Positions 52,040-61,973 are shown, counted from the first letter of the stretch. The stretch: DNA of 64,000 bases from Pseudomonas sp. SJZ079 (GCF_007993865.1 NZ_VIUH01000013.1:1-64000), one strand, 5' to 3'. The notes: generated by a model from the letters alone, not told the origin. Translations and numbers: made by a program.

Positions 52040-53719
52040 TCAAACCTTGAACTTGTGCACCAATGTTCCGAGGCGGCTGCCCAAGGTGTTCAGGTCATTG
52101 ACCGTCCGAGTGCTGCGTAAAGCTTCATCCGCAACCCGATCAACCGACTGAGCGATCTGCTGCACACTGCGATTGATTTCTTCTGCCACCGAGGTTTGCT
52201 CTTCGGCAGCGCAGGCGATCTGCGCATTCATGGCGTTTATGGTCGCAATCAGATCGGCAATGGTGGCCAACGAACGTTCGGCCTGGTTGGCTTGCTCACT
52301 AGCATTTGTACCGGCGTCGCTGGATTTGCCCATCGCCGCAACCGCGTTTTTCGTGCCACTCTGCAAGCGGTCGATCATCTCCTGGATTTCCTGGGTGCTT
52401 TTCTGAGTTCTGCCAGCCAGTGCTCTTACTTCATCTGCGACTACTGCAAAGCCGCGACCCGCATCACCGGCGCGGGCGGCCTCTATTGCGGCGTTGAGTG
52501 CCAGTAGATTGGTTTGTTCGGCAATCGAGCGAATCACATCCAGCACGTTGGAAATCGACAGAACCTCAGTCTGCAAGCTATCCAGGGACCCGCTGCTGGT
52601 CTGGATATCGGCAACCAGGCCATGAATGTGCTTGATACTGCCATCCACTACAGATTTTGCCTCCAGGCCCTGATGATCGGCTTGCAGGGCAGCATCCGCC
52701 GCGCGCTGTGCGCTGGCGGCTACCTCGTGTGCGGAGGCGGACATCTCGTTGATGGCGGTGGCGACCTGATCGGTTTCCTGCCTCTGCTGCAGCATCGCCT
52801 GCTCGTAGCGCTGCGCCTGCGCCGTAACCTGGGCCACCCTGGCGGTGAGCTCCGCGGTAATCTCGGTAATCTGCCGCACCAGCGCATGAATGGTATCGAG
52901 GAAGTGATTGAACGAGCTGGCCAGTTGGCCGATTTCATCCCGGCCGGTGAGCGGCAAGCGTTGGGTCAGATCCCCTTCGCCAGAGGCAATCTCATCGAGG
53001 CTGGCCTTGATCTGCCGTAAAGGACGTAGGCAGGCATTGACCATGAACGGCGCTAGCAGGCTCAGAGCAACGATCAGAATGATCGCCACGAGCACAATGC
53101 TGCCGATGATGCCCTCGATTCGTTGTTCGATTCGCTGGCGCACTTGGGCCACCTGAGACTCGATGCCGTCGAGGTTGATTGCGGTCAGGACCACCAAGTC
53201 CCATTTGGGCAGGAAAAAACCATAGGCCAGCTTGGGTACCACCTGGTCGGTGCCCACCACTGCGCCCGAGTAGTTGATGAAATGCGTGCCGTCTTTCGCC
53301 GCGGCGACCATGTCGCGGTTGAGGTACACGCCGTTCTTGTCCTTGCGCTCGCGCATGTTGGTGCCCACGCCTTCACTGCTGTCGCCGCGGAAAATACGCA
53401 CCACATTGCTGTCGTAACCGAAGAAGTAGCCGTCCTCGCCATACTTGATCGAAGAGAGCAGACGCACAGCCTGCGCTCGACTCTGCATGTCACCCTCGGC
53501 TGCCAGCTCATACAGCGGACTGAGCTGGCTTCTGGCGATATTGGCGTAATCGACCAGGCGTGAACGGCTCTCTTGCAACAGGCGTTCTCGCGCTTCAGCC
53601 ACTTCCTTCTCGGCCATGCCGAGCAATACCCGGCTGGCCGTACCGCTCAAGACAACCGCGAACAGCAGCACCGGAACCAGAGCAAGCAGCAGTATTTTTA
53701 TCTTGAATGAAAGATTCAA
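52040..53719 (-). CDS. Methyl-accepting chemotaxis protein with Cache sensor
   Basis: This 559-residue chemoreceptor has a first membrane helix (about 8-30), a periplasmic single-Cache domain (about 40-195; [11 protein letters not shown] and [19 protein letters not shown]), a second helix (about 200-230), a HAMP domain and a cytoplasmic signalling domain with the conserved hairpin tip ([20 protein letters not shown]). The Cache domain probably senses a small organic acid. The ATG at 53717-53719 follows AGGAGAAAGCC. Confidence 0.91.
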   Translation of the reverse strand: MNLSFKIKILLLALVPVLLFAVVLSGTASRVLLGMAEKEVAEARERLLQESRSRLVDYANIARSQLSPLYELAAEGDMQSRAQAVRLLSSIKYGEDGYFFGYDSNVVRIFRGDSSEGVGTNMRERKDKNGVYLNRDMVAAAKDGTHFINYSGAVVGTDQVVPKLAYGFFLPKWDLVVLTAINLDGIESQVAQVRQRIEQRIEGIIGSIVLVAIILIVALSLLAPFMVNACLRPLRQIKASLDEIASGEGDLTQRLPLTGRDEIGQLASSFNHFLDTIHALVRQITEITAELTARVAQVTAQAQRYEQAMLQQRQETDQVATAINEMSASAHEVAASAQRAADAALQADHQGLEAKSVVDGSIKHIHGLVADIQTSSGSLDSLQTEVLSISNVLDVIRSIAEQTNLLALNAAIEAARAGDAGRGFAVVADEVRALAGRTQKSTQEIQEMIDRLQSGTKNAVAAMGKSSDAGTNASEQANQAERSLATIADLIATINAMNAQIACAAEEQTSVAEEINRSVQQIAQSVDRVADEALRSTRTVNDLNTLGSRLGTLVHKFKV

Positions 53720-53882
53720 GCTGGCTTTCTCCTAGCAGAGGCAAATGCCCGATAGCATTCGCTATCGATTTAGGTCTAAGGCAGATGGCCATACAGTCGC
53801 AGTGCTGAGCATCCACACCGTGCTTGCAGCTCAGTCTGCGCAGTAGGTCTTCTCGCTACTTCGTGGCCGGGTTGGGCAGTCG

Positions 53883-54848
53883 CTACTGCATTGCCGCCGG
53901 CTTGACCAGTTGGCAAGGGTCGCCGCGAAAGAAGGCCTGCACGTTGGCGAACGCATCGCCGAAATACAGTTCATAACTGTGCTTCTCGACGTAGCCCAGG
54001 TGCGGGGTACAGAGGACTCGCGGGTGATTGAGCAGCGGGTGCGCCTGGTCCAGGATCGGCTCGTCATCCAGTACATCCAGTGCCGCATAGCCGGGTCGCC
54101 CGGAACTCAACGCCTGGAGCAGGGCGCCTGGAGCGAGCAGTTCCGCGCGACTGGTGTTGACCAGCAATGCGCTGGGCTTCATCTGCAGCAGATCGTCGAC
54201 GGTGACCACATGCCGGGTGCTCTCGGTCAGGCGCAGATTGAGACTCAGCACATCGACGTCGCTGAAGAAGGCTTGCTTGCAGCCCGCGGCTCGATGCCCG
54301 TCGCGTACCGCCGCGTCCCTCGCGGTCTCGCTACCCCAGACCAGTACGGACATGTCGAAGGCCTGGGCATAGCGAGCCAGCCGCTGACCTATCCGGCCGT
54401 AACCCCAGATACCCAAGGTCTGCCCGTACAGGCGCTCACCGAGATTGGTTTGCCAGTGCCCCGCGTACAGGCCTTGGATCGCCGGTATCAGTTGTCGCCG
54501 CGCATTGAGAATCAGCGTCCAGGTCAGCTCGGCCGGCGCGATGGGCGAACCACGCCCCTCCATCACCGCAACACCTTGGGCGGTACAGGCGTCGAGGTCG
54601 ATATGCACGCCCGTCTTACCGGTCTGACTGATCAGCTTGAGCCTTGGCAGCTGGGTTAATAACTGCGCGCCGATGCTTGTCCGTTCGCGGGTCAGTACCA
54701 GGGCGTCCGCGTCGCGAAAGCGTTGCGCCAGCACATTCGGGTTCTTTTGTGCGTCGTGATAAATGCTGACCTGAAGGCCGTCGAGGAGGGAGAAACAGTC
54801 GAGCGAGCGGATGACGTGCTGGTAGTCGTCGGGAATTACGATATGCAT
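53883..54848 (-). CDS. D-2-hydroxyacid dehydrogenase
   Basis: This 321-residue NAD-dependent dehydrogenase of the D-isomer family has the nucleotide motif GIWGYGRIGQRLA, and Arg, Glu and His catalytic residues in LVNTSRAELL, LDVLDDEPIL and TPHLGYVE. It interconverts 2-oxo and D-2-hydroxy acids. I chose the ATG at 54846-54848 (MHIVIPDDYQ); an upstream extension would overlap tctA. It lies 58 bp downstream of the Tct transporter genes in the same direction and probably acts on the imported acid. Confidence 0.88.
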   Translation of the reverse strand: MHIVIPDDYQHVIRSLDCFSLLDGLQVSIYHDAQKNPNVLAQRFRDADALVLTRERTSIGAQLLTQLPRLKLISQTGKTGVHIDLDACTAQGVAVMEGRGSPIAPAELTWTLILNARRQLIPAIQGLYAGHWQTNLGERLYGQTLGIWGYGRIGQRLARYAQAFDMSVLVWGSETARDAAVRDGHRAAGCKQAFFSDVDVLSLNLRLTESTRHVVTVDDLLQMKPSALLVNTSRAELLAPGALLQALSSGRPGYAALDVLDDEPILDQAHPLLNHPRVLCTPHLGYVEKHSYELYFGDAFANVQAFFRGDPCQLVKPAAMQ

Positions 54849-54906
54849 GTTTATGTCATCAAGGGCGATACGCTCGCCCTTGAAGTCCTCACTGACAGGG
54901 AAGGGA

Positions 54907-56418
54907 TCAGTCGGCGATGAGCAGTTGGGCGCGCTTGCGTGCGCGCACGGCACGGAAGATCGGATAGGCCAGCATCAGCCCTACCAGCGCCCAGACTGCC
55001 AGGGTAATCGGGCTGCCCCAGAGGATGCCCAACTCGCCATTGGACAGCGACAGCGCCCGGCGCAGATTGTCTTCCATCACACCGCCGAGAATAAAGCCCA
55101 GCAGCACTGCAGACAGCGAGTAGTCCAGCTTGCGCAGGATGTAGCCGCAGACACCGATGCCGATCATCAGGAACAGATCGAAGGTGGTCGAATGCACCGC
55201 ATACACGCCAATCGAGGTAATGATGGCAATCGCCGGCACCAGCGCCCAGGTCGGTACCGCGAGGATGCGGGTGAAGATGCGCACCATCGGCACGTTCATC
55301 ACCAGCAGCATAACGTTGGCGACGAACAACGAGGCGATCAGGCCCCAGACCACTTCGGGCTGGTTCTGAAACAGCATCGGGCCGGGCGTGATGTTGTACA
55401 GCGTCAGCGCGCCGAGCATCACCGCAGTGGTGCCGGAACCGGGTACGCCGAGGGTCAGCATCGGCACCATGGAACCGCAGGCCGCGCCGCTGTTGGCGGT
55501 TTCCGGGGCGGCCAAGCCGCGCAGGTCACCCTTGCCGAACTGGTTGTCCTTGCTCGCCATGCGCTTCTCGGACATGTAGGCCACGGCGCTGGCTAGGGTC
55601 GCCCCGGCGCCAGGCAACACGCCCAGGACGAAACCGACCACACCACTGCGCAGGTTGGTAGCCAGTACGAAGGCACCTTCCTTGAGGTTGAACAGCATGC
55701 GCCCGGTGGTTTTAACCGCCTTGTGGCCATGGTGAGTTCTTTCCAGCAGCACCAGGATTTCGCTGATGCTGAAAAGGCCGAGCACCAGGACGATGAACTG
55801 AATGCCGTCGGCCAAACCCAGGCTGCCGAAGGTGAAGCGGTACACACCGCTGTTGGCGTCGATGCCGACACAGGACAAGGCCAGGCCGATGAATGCAGCA
55901 ATGGCGGTTTTCAGCGGTTTATTGTCGGCCATGCCGGCCAGGCAGGTGATCGCGAACACCATCAATACGAAGTATTCCGCAGGTCCGAACGCCACGGCCC
56001 ACCGGGCCAGCAGGGGGGCGAACAGCACCACGCCGATAGTCGCGATGGTGCCGCCGATAAACGAACTCCAGGCCGAAATCGACAGGGCGATGCCGGCCTT
56101 GCCCTGCTGGGCCAACGGGTAGCCATCGAGCGTGGTCATCACCGCCGAGGCTTCGCCAGGAATATTCAGCAGGATCGAGGAAATACGCCCGCCATATTCG
56201 CAGCCCAGGTAGACCGCCGCGAGCAGAATCAAGGCGGTTTCCGGCGGCAGGCCGAGAGCGTAGGCAATCGGGATCAGCAGGGCGACGCCGTTGACCGGAC
56301 CCAGGCCAGGCAGCAGGCCGACGATGGTGCCAATCAGGGTGCCGCAAAAAGCCGTAATCAGGTTGTAGGGTGTCAGGGCCACGCCGAAGCCGAGGCCCAG
56401 ATAATGAATAGTGTCCAT
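54907..56418 (-). CDS. tctA: Tripartite tricarboxylate transporter, large membrane subunit TctA
   Basis: This 503-residue inner-membrane protein has about twelve helices. It has the TctA signature GLLPGLGPVNGVALLIPIAY near the N-terminus and a repeat-related GVLPGAGATLASAVAYM in the middle. It forms the transport channel with TctB and the periplasmic TctC. The start follows 3 bp after the tctB stop. Confidence 0.92.
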   Translation of the reverse strand: MDTIHYLGLGFGVALTPYNLITAFCGTLIGTIVGLLPGLGPVNGVALLIPIAYALGLPPETALILLAAVYLGCEYGGRISSILLNIPGEASAVMTTLDGYPLAQQGKAGIALSISAWSSFIGGTIATIGVVLFAPLLARWAVAFGPAEYFVLMVFAITCLAGMADNKPLKTAIAAFIGLALSCVGIDANSGVYRFTFGSLGLADGIQFIVLVLGLFSISEILVLLERTHHGHKAVKTTGRMLFNLKEGAFVLATNLRSGVVGFVLGVLPGAGATLASAVAYMSEKRMASKDNQFGKGDLRGLAAPETANSGAACGSMVPMLTLGVPGSGTTAVMLGALTLYNITPGPMLFQNQPEVVWGLIASLFVANVMLLVMNVPMVRIFTRILAVPTWALVPAIAIITSIGVYAVHSTTFDLFLMIGIGVCGYILRKLDYSLSAVLLGFILGGVMEDNLRRALSLSNGELGILWGSPITLAVWALVGLMLAYPIFRAVRARKRAQLLIAD

Positions 56419-56421
56419 AGA

Positions 56422-56880
56422 TCAGCTCCCCAGTTTCGCGAGCATGCCGAGTGGCAGAGGCACATCGAGGCCATAGTCGAACAGCAGATAGAGCCCTACG
56501 GCGATTACTATGCCGCCGACAATGCTCTGCACGCGGGTTGCGTCATACAGATAAGCCATGGCGACCGCGAACAGCGCGCTGCTGAGGATGAAACCGAGCA
56601 CATCGAACAAGGCCGCGTAGGTCACCATCGCAGCGATACAGAGCGCAATCTTGCGGATTACCTGGCGATTCAGCGGCGGCTCTTCCCTGGCCTCGGTTTG
56701 TTTGGCTGGCTTTAACACTTGGTAAAGCGCACCCAGTACAAGCAGTGATAACAACAGCAAGGGATAGGCACGCGGCCCCACGGGCTCGTAAGCGAAGGGG
56801 GCCTGATAGCCCCAGGCCAACGCCATCAAAGCCACACAGATCAGCAGGTTAACGCCTGCAAAAATACGATCGTGCATCAT
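56422..56880 (-). CDS. tctB: Tripartite tricarboxylate transporter, small membrane subunit TctB
   Basis: This subunit of about 152 residues has four predicted helices (IFAGVNLLICVALMALAWGY at the start; FDVLGFILSSALFAVAMAYLYD later), as is usual for TctB. Two ATG codons lie in tandem after AGGAGCAGA; the second (56875-56877) has the better spacing. It stabilises TctA in the membrane. Confidence 0.88.
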   Translation of the reverse strand: MMHDRIFAGVNLLICVALMALAWGYQAPFAYEPVGPRAYPLLLLSLLVLGALYQVLKPAKQTEAREEPPLNRQVIRKIALCIAAMVTYAALFDVLGFILSSALFAVAMAYLYDATRVQSIVGGIVIAVGLYLLFDYGLDVPLPLGMLAKLGS

Positions 56881-56930
56881 TCTGCTCCTGGCTGGACTGC
56901 CCCTAGGGGCAGTCCACACCGTCGATGGAT

Positions 56931-57914
56931 TTACTCGGCGACCAGGCCAAACTCTTCACCCAGCTTGCGATAATCTTCAACCTGCTTCTTCACCAGGTCG
57001 TTCAGCGCCTGGCCAGTGACATTCAGCGGGAGCACATCGCGATCGTGCAGGTACTGCTGGAACTCCTCGGAGTTCTGCAGCTTGGCGAAGGCCGCTTTCC
57101 ACCAGTCGAGGTCTTCCTGCTTCACGTCCGGGCCCATGTAATAGCCACGGATCAGCGGCCACTGAATGTCATAGCCTTGCTCCTTGGCGGTGGGGACGGA
57201 TGCCAGGTCGCCCGGCAGACGCTCCTCGCTGTAGACCACCAGGGCGCGGATCTTGTTGCCGCGTTGCGCGCGGATTTCGCTGGCACTGCCGGTCACCAGG
57301 TCGACGTGTTTGCCCATCAACGCCATGTAGTGCTCGGCACCGCCTTCGAAGGCCGCATAGCGCAGCTCGCGGGGATCGACGCCAGCGGCCTTGGCCAGCA
57401 GGGCAATCTTCGCCCAGCCCTGGCCACCGATGCTGCCACCGCCACCGACGGTAATGCTCTTGGGGTCTTTCTTCAGCGCCTGGACCACATCGTCGAGGGT
57501 CTTGAACGGCGAATCCTCGCGCACGGCCAGGGTGCCGTAGTCGGTGCCGATGGTGGTCAACCACTGCACCGAATTTTCGTCGTAGCGACCGTACTTACCC
57601 AGGGCCAGGTTGAGCAACGAGGCGCCGGAGAAGGCGATCAGGGTGCCCGACTCGTCGCGGCGATTGGCCGCGATGGCGTTATAGGCCACCGCGCCGATGC
57701 CGCCGGGCATGTAGGTGACGCGCATCGGTGATTCCAGCAGGCCATGATCCTTGAGACCGGCCTGGGCCAGCTTGCAGGTCATGTCGAAACCACCGCCGGG
57801 CTTACTCGGGGCGATGCACTCGGGGCGCGACGGTTCGCCGGCCTGAGCGTTAAGGCTGCCGAGCATCAAGGCGCAGGCGAGGGGCAGGAGTTTGCTGAGG
57901 GTGATTGGTTGCAT
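56931..57914 (-). CDS. tctC: Tripartite tricarboxylate transporter, periplasmic binding protein TctC
   Basis: This 327-residue binding protein of the Bug/TctC family has a signal peptide (hydrophobic core LLPLACALMLGSL, cut after AQA). The Asp-containing ligand loops are typical (ECIAPSKPGGGFDMTCKL; VGGGGSIGGQGWAKIA; VTGSASEIRAQRGNKIRAL). The ATG at 57912-57914 (MQPITLSK) follows CAGGAACGCAACC. It should bind a di- or tricarboxylate. Confidence 0.9.
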   Translation of the reverse strand: MQPITLSKLLPLACALMLGSLNAQAGEPSRPECIAPSKPGGGFDMTCKLAQAGLKDHGLLESPMRVTYMPGGIGAVAYNAIAANRRDESGTLIAFSGASLLNLALGKYGRYDENSVQWLTTIGTDYGTLAVREDSPFKTLDDVVQALKKDPKSITVGGGGSIGGQGWAKIALLAKAAGVDPRELRYAAFEGGAEHYMALMGKHVDLVTGSASEIRAQRGNKIRALVVYSEERLPGDLASVPTAKEQGYDIQWPLIRGYYMGPDVKQEDLDWWKAAFAKLQNSEEFQQYLHDRDVLPLNVTGQALNDLVKKQVEDYRKLGEEFGLVAE

Positions 57915-58043
57915 GGTTGCGTTCCTGTTTTTGGATTTGTTTGCAGGAGTTGGGCGCAGTGTTACCAGCACGCCACGATTGGGCTGGGAGTCAAGTGACG
58001 TTTGTCGGCTCCCAGCCAGGAGCCTGGTTTCAGGCAGTCTCGA

Positions 58044-59369
58044 TCAGAAGAAGCGATAGGTGTAATCGACATAGAAACGGTGGTCGGTATCGTCTTCCTT
58101 CACGCCATCCAGACGGCCGGTTTTGTCCGAGTGGTAGTCGAGGTAGGTGTAACGAACCGCCAGGCCCTTGATGGCAGGAACCTGGTAGGTCAGGTCGAAG
58201 GCCAATTCGTTCTCGTCCGCTTCGCCGAGGGCCGCGTTGGCGCTGTTCTTGGCATCGCTACCGTCCTTGTAGCTGACCACGGTCTTCAGGCCAGAGACGT
58301 AGTCTTTCCAGTCGTAGCCCGCAGAGAGCATCCAGACCTGTTCGTTGTCGTTGCTGAAGTCTGCCAGCACCCCGCCGGTCGGGAATGGGTTGGTGCCATG
58401 GTCGCCGGCGAAATTGTCCTCGATCCAGGCGCCATCGAACTTCGCCACTGCGGCTCCGAGCTCCACGTTGTCCAGCTTCCAGTTGGCGGCGAGATAGATG
58501 CCCTGGCCGTCGTTGTCACTCTCGGTCACGCCATTGATGGCGCCCAGTACATCCTCGTCATCCAACTCGGCGCTTTCGGAGCCGGTGACGAAGAGCTTGC
58601 CGTCATCGCTGGAGGTGTGGATGCCGCCGGTCAGCTTGAGGCTGGACTGGTTGCCCAGGATAAAGTTGTAGGAGGCGACCAGACCGGTCTTCTTCAGGAA
58701 ATCCTGCGCCCGCAGGTGCTCCAGGTTGAGGCTGAACGGGCCAGCCACATAGCTGGCGCCGAAGTTGTCGATGTAATCGATGGCGCCATCGGCAGAGTTG
58801 TCGGTCTTGAAATCCTCGAAGGAGCTATCCGAGCGCGACGACCATTGGTCATAGCGCGCCCCGTACAGGCTCAGACCCTTGAGCGGCATGACCTGGAAAC
58901 TGCCGCCCGAGAAGGTGTTTGGCACGGCGCGGCTACCCGAGCTGGAAAGCAGCATGGTCTTGTGCAGCTGGCGGCCGAGCTTGGCGGTGGCCAGATCCTG
59001 ATACTTGAACTTGACGAAGGCCTGTGCGACCTGACCGAAGGAGTCCTGGACCTCGCCGTTGTTGTCGACCGAGAGCACGTCGGCCTTGTTGCTGCCGCTG
59101 TTATCCAGTTTGTTGACGCTGTAGCCCGAGACGCCGACGCCGATCACATCGGCGAAATAGGGCGACTCGTAGTTGAGCTGCAAGCCCAACGCCGACTGCG
59201 TGCGATCGCTGCTGTCGGTTTCGAAGTCGCGATCGAAGTGAATGCCGCGCGCCTTCAGTTCCAGAGAGTGACCGCTGGTGTCCAGGGCCATGGCGCTGAG
59301 TGGGAAAATCAGGCTGGCGGTAAGCGCCGCGGTCTGCCCGAGGGTGATCTTATTCTTATTGGAACGCAT
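58044..59369 (-). CDS. OprD family outer-membrane porin
   Basis: This 441-residue substrate-specific porin has a signal peptide (hydrophobic core TAALTASLIFPLS, cut after AMA) and a beta barrel. Conserved OprD stretches are present (DIGVGVSGYSVNKLD-like region, GRQLHKTMLLSSSGSRAVPNTFSG). The last strand ends with Phe (YVDYTYRFF). In Pseudomonas, OprD/Opd porins are matched to the transporter beside them; OpdH with TctABC takes tricarboxylates. The ATG at 59367-59369 is chosen on the signal peptide; the region upstream has no better start. Confidence 0.9.
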   Translation of the reverse strand: MRSNKNKITLGQTAALTASLIFPLSAMALDTSGHSLELKARGIHFDRDFETDSSDRTQSALGLQLNYESPYFADVIGVGVSGYSVNKLDNSGSNKADVLSVDNNGEVQDSFGQVAQAFVKFKYQDLATAKLGRQLHKTMLLSSSGSRAVPNTFSGGSFQVMPLKGLSLYGARYDQWSSRSDSSFEDFKTDNSADGAIDYIDNFGASYVAGPFSLNLEHLRAQDFLKKTGLVASYNFILGNQSSLKLTGGIHTSSDDGKLFVTGSESAELDDEDVLGAINGVTESDNDGQGIYLAANWKLDNVELGAAVAKFDGAWIEDNFAGDHGTNPFPTGGVLADFSNDNEQVWMLSAGYDWKDYVSGLKTVVSYKDGSDAKNSANAALGEADENELAFDLTYQVPAIKGLAVRYTYLDYHSDKTGRLDGVKEDDTDHRFYVDYTYRFF

Positions 59370-59472
59370 CGATACTCTCCGTTGCGGATAATGACCCCGC
59401 CAAGGCCGGGTCGAGTCTGGGGTAGCCAGGTCAGGCGTCAGCCGCCTTTGAATGGCTCGCGTGTACCGGTGT

Positions 59473-60540
59473 TTACCGGCGTGTGCTGGGCACGTAGACA
59501 TCTCCGGTGAACAGGCGGCGTGCGGTGCGGATCAGCGAAGCGCGCATGGCCTCGGGCGAGTCGCCTGCGGCCGGCTCCAGCGACACTTCTATCTGCCCGC
59601 CAGCGTGCTCGAGCCTGACCAGAGTGGCGCCGTTGACCGGTGCCAGGTCGTGGGCCACGCTGCCCGGCAGTGCGCAGGCACTGGCCAGGCCGATGGCGCC
59701 TGTGGCGGCCAGGGAACGGTGGCAGTTATGCGGCATGAAGTAGCGGGTGTTGAGCGCGCCGCCATTGCGCGCAGGAGACAGCAGCACCGGCTTGGGAATA
59801 ACCATCTGCGACACGTCGCCCAGCCCCATGGCCCGCCCGGCCTGCAAACGAATGCTTTCCAGGCGCTTTAGCAGCTCGCTGTCGGCATCCAATTCGGCGG
59901 GGCTTTCGTAGCCGGTCTTGCCCATTGCCTCGGCATGCATCATCACCATCGGCATGGCCATGTCGATACAGGTCACCTCGACCCCGTCGAAGCAGTCGCG
60001 CACCTGCCCGGTAGGCAGCAGACGACCGGTCTTGGCCCCGGCGGCATCGAGAAAGGTCAGCTTGATCGGCGCCGCGCTGCCGGGCACGCCATCGATGCAG
60101 GTGTCGCCCTCATAGCGCACCCGGCCGTTGGGCGTCAGCACTTCCGAGTCGATCAGGGTATTGGTGTTGAGATTGCGGATGCGCACCCGGGTGACCGGCG
60201 CTGCGGCATTGACCAGGCCATGCTCAATGGCGAATGGACCGATGGCGCAGAGCATGTTGCCGCAGTTCGGCGCCGTATCCACACGACGCTGGGTCACCAT
60301 TACCTGGACGAACAGGTAGTCGACATCCGCCTGCGGGTGACTGGAGGTACTGACAATCGCGACCTTGCTGGTCTGCGCGCTACCACCGCCGATGCCATCG
60401 ATCTCCAACTCATGCCCCGAGCCCATGATTTTCAGCAGCAGCTCATCGCGCTGCGCGGTATCGCTTGGCAGGTGGTTGGCGAGGAACACGGGGCCTCTTG
60501 AGGTACCGCCGCGCATAAGAACGCAAGGAATGGCTTGCAT
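59473..60540 (-). CDS. PrpF/GalD family isomerase (4-oxalomesaconate tautomerase-like)
   Basis: This 355-residue protein of the PrpF fold contains PCVLMRGGTSRGPVFLANHLP at the N-terminus, DGIGGGSAQTSKVAIVS, and VDTAPNCGNMLCAIGPFAIEHGL with the active-site Cys. It shares its best-kept features with GalD, which tautomerises 4-oxalomesaconate in gallate catabolism, and with PrpF, which isomerises methylaconitate. No gallate dioxygenase is nearby, so another unsaturated tri- or dicarboxylic acid, such as an aconitate, is possible. It is the first gene of the minus-strand operon. Confidence 0.82.
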   Translation of the reverse strand: MQAIPCVLMRGGTSRGPVFLANHLPSDTAQRDELLLKIMGSGHELEIDGIGGGSAQTSKVAIVSTSSHPQADVDYLFVQVMVTQRRVDTAPNCGNMLCAIGPFAIEHGLVNAAAPVTRVRIRNLNTNTLIDSEVLTPNGRVRYEGDTCIDGVPGSAAPIKLTFLDAAGAKTGRLLPTGQVRDCFDGVEVTCIDMAMPMVMMHAEAMGKTGYESPAELDADSELLKRLESIRLQAGRAMGLGDVSQMVIPKPVLLSPARNGGALNTRYFMPHNCHRSLAATGAIGLASACALPGSVAHDLAPVNGATLVRLEHAGGQIEVSLEPAAGDSPEAMRASLIRTARRLFTGDVYVPSTRR

Positions 60541-60626
60541 GATGTCTCCGCTGCAATAAAGCTGTTATTTGTTGCGTGGGACAAATATTGAGCGGATAGC
60601 TTTGTTTTGTACATTGCATATATCGT

Positions 60627-60648
60627 TGCGTTTATTGCTGTAAACGCA
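60627..60648. promoter_or_regulatory. Candidate LysR binding site in the divergent promoter
   Basis: TGCGTTTA and its exact complement TAAACGCA are separated by 6 bp. The palindrome lies midway between the isomerase and lysR genes, where a LysR-type regulator normally binds (T-N11-A form). Confidence 0.5.
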
Positions 60649-60762
60649 TTAATGTCCTCGCAGTACCTTGCGGATCGCTGAGATCCCAGCAATTTCAAGC
60701 CTCGACTCTCATAGGTCGATAATGCACAGGCAATAACTTCCGTAAATTAATAATGGTGACGC

Positions 60763-61680
60763 ATGAATTACGAGCTCCAGGACCTGCGCGCTTTCGTGAA
60801 AATCGCCGAGTTGGGCAGTTTTCATGAAGCGGCCACTGCCATTCACCTGTCACAACCCGCGCTGACCAGGCGTATGCAGAAGCTGGAGGAGGGGCTGGGC
60901 ACCCAGTTGCTCGATAGAACCACCCGCCGCGTCAGCCTGACTGCGGTAGGTCGCGACTTTCTGCCCAAGGCGCAACGCCTGCTGGATGATTTCGAGCGGT
61001 CGATCCTGGGCATTCAGGAGTTGGCCGAGCGACAGTCGGGTCAGGTGACGCTGGCCTGCATTCCCACCGCGGCCTTCTACTTCCTGCCGACGGTGATTCG
61101 CGAGTTCAACCGCCAGTACCCGAAGATCCGCATCCGCATTCTCGATTTGAGCGCCCACGAGGGGCTGGAAGCCGTGCTGCGCGGCGAAGCGGATTTCGGC
61201 ATCAATATGCTCAGTGGTCAGAGCGCCGAGATCGACTTCACCCCACTGGTCAACGAGCCCTTCGTGCTGGCCTGCCGCCGCGACCATCCACTGGCCAACC
61301 AGCCGCAAGTGGCCTGGCGCGAACTCAGCGATTACCGCCTGATCGGTGTCGGACGCCTGAGCGGCAACCGGGTGCTGCTGGACCACGGCCTGGCCAATCT
61401 GGACTGGCGCCCCAGCTGGTTCTACGAGGTGCAGCACCTGTCGACTTCGCTGGGCATGGTCGAGGCCGGCCTCGGCGTCGCGGCGTTACCCAGCCTGGCC
61501 ATGCCGGCGGAGGATCACCCGATCCTGGTTCAGCTGCCGCTGGTCGATCCGGTCATCAGCCGAACACTCGGCCTGGTGCGGCGCCACGGTTCGTCACTGT
61601 CACCTGCCGCGGAGAAATTCGTCGACACCCTGCTACGCCAGTGGCCCGGCTATACCTCTTTGGGGGATCGCCCAAAGTGA
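60763..61680 (+). CDS. LysR family regulator of the tricarboxylate operon
   Basis: This 305-residue regulator has an N-terminal winged helix (LRAFVKIAELGSFHEAATAIHLSQPALTRRMQKLE) and a C-terminal periplasmic-binding-protein-like effector domain. It is divergent from the isomerase/porin/Tct operon and most likely activates it. The ATG at 60763 has only a weak ribosome-binding site. Confidence 0.88.
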   Translation: MNYELQDLRAFVKIAELGSFHEAATAIHLSQPALTRRMQKLEEGLGTQLLDRTTRRVSLTAVGRDFLPKAQRLLDDFERSILGIQELAERQSGQVTLACIPTAAFYFLPTVIREFNRQYPKIRIRILDLSAHEGLEAVLRGEADFGINMLSGQSAEIDFTPLVNEPFVLACRRDHPLANQPQVAWRELSDYRLIGVGRLSGNRVLLDHGLANLDWRPSWFYEVQHLSTSLGMVEAGLGVAALPSLAMPAEDHPILVQLPLVDPVISRTLGLVRRHGSSLSPAAEKFVDTLLRQWPGYTSLGDRPK

Positions 61681-61973
61681 GTGATCTCGTCGAGTAAAGG
61701 GAATAGCCAGGGGATTCGTGGACGCTTTAAAGCGTCCGCCTTGGGCCCAGTCCGTGTAAAACGTTTTGAGCGCCGTGCACTGATCGGTTTTGGCGTTTCC
61801 TAACGAATTCTGAGCATCCTGCCCTGGCCAAATTCCAAAGGTTTCGCGTAGCAACGCCAACCGCGAATTTCAGCGAGGGTTTTTACACAGTCTGGGCCGG
61901 TTACAGTCCTTCGCAGATTCCCCACCACTCCCCAAACCTGCTCTCGCCCATCCAGGTGTCGAGTCGCATCGGT
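61681..61973. other. Region between two LysR genes, largely a MITE-like element
   Basis: A small hairpin (ACGCTTTAAAGCGT, about 61721) precedes the 155-bp MITE-like element at 61744-61898. The remainder shows no gene. It separates the convergent regulator genes. Confidence 0.5.
61744..61898. mobile_element. MITE-like element with terminal inverted repeats
   Basis: The left end GGCCCAGTCCGTGTAAAA (from 61744) and the right end TTTTACACAGTCTGGGCC (to 61898) are inverted repeats that match at 15 of 18 positions. The 155-bp interior has no coding capacity. A diverged relative sits at 51775-51939. The parent IS cannot be named from this sequence. Confidence 0.65.

Noticed and set aside
59473..60540. 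Assignment as galD of gallate catabolism
   Set aside because: No gallate dioxygenase, hydratase or aldolase gene is nearby, and the operon partners are tricarboxylate transport genes, so only the family name is given.
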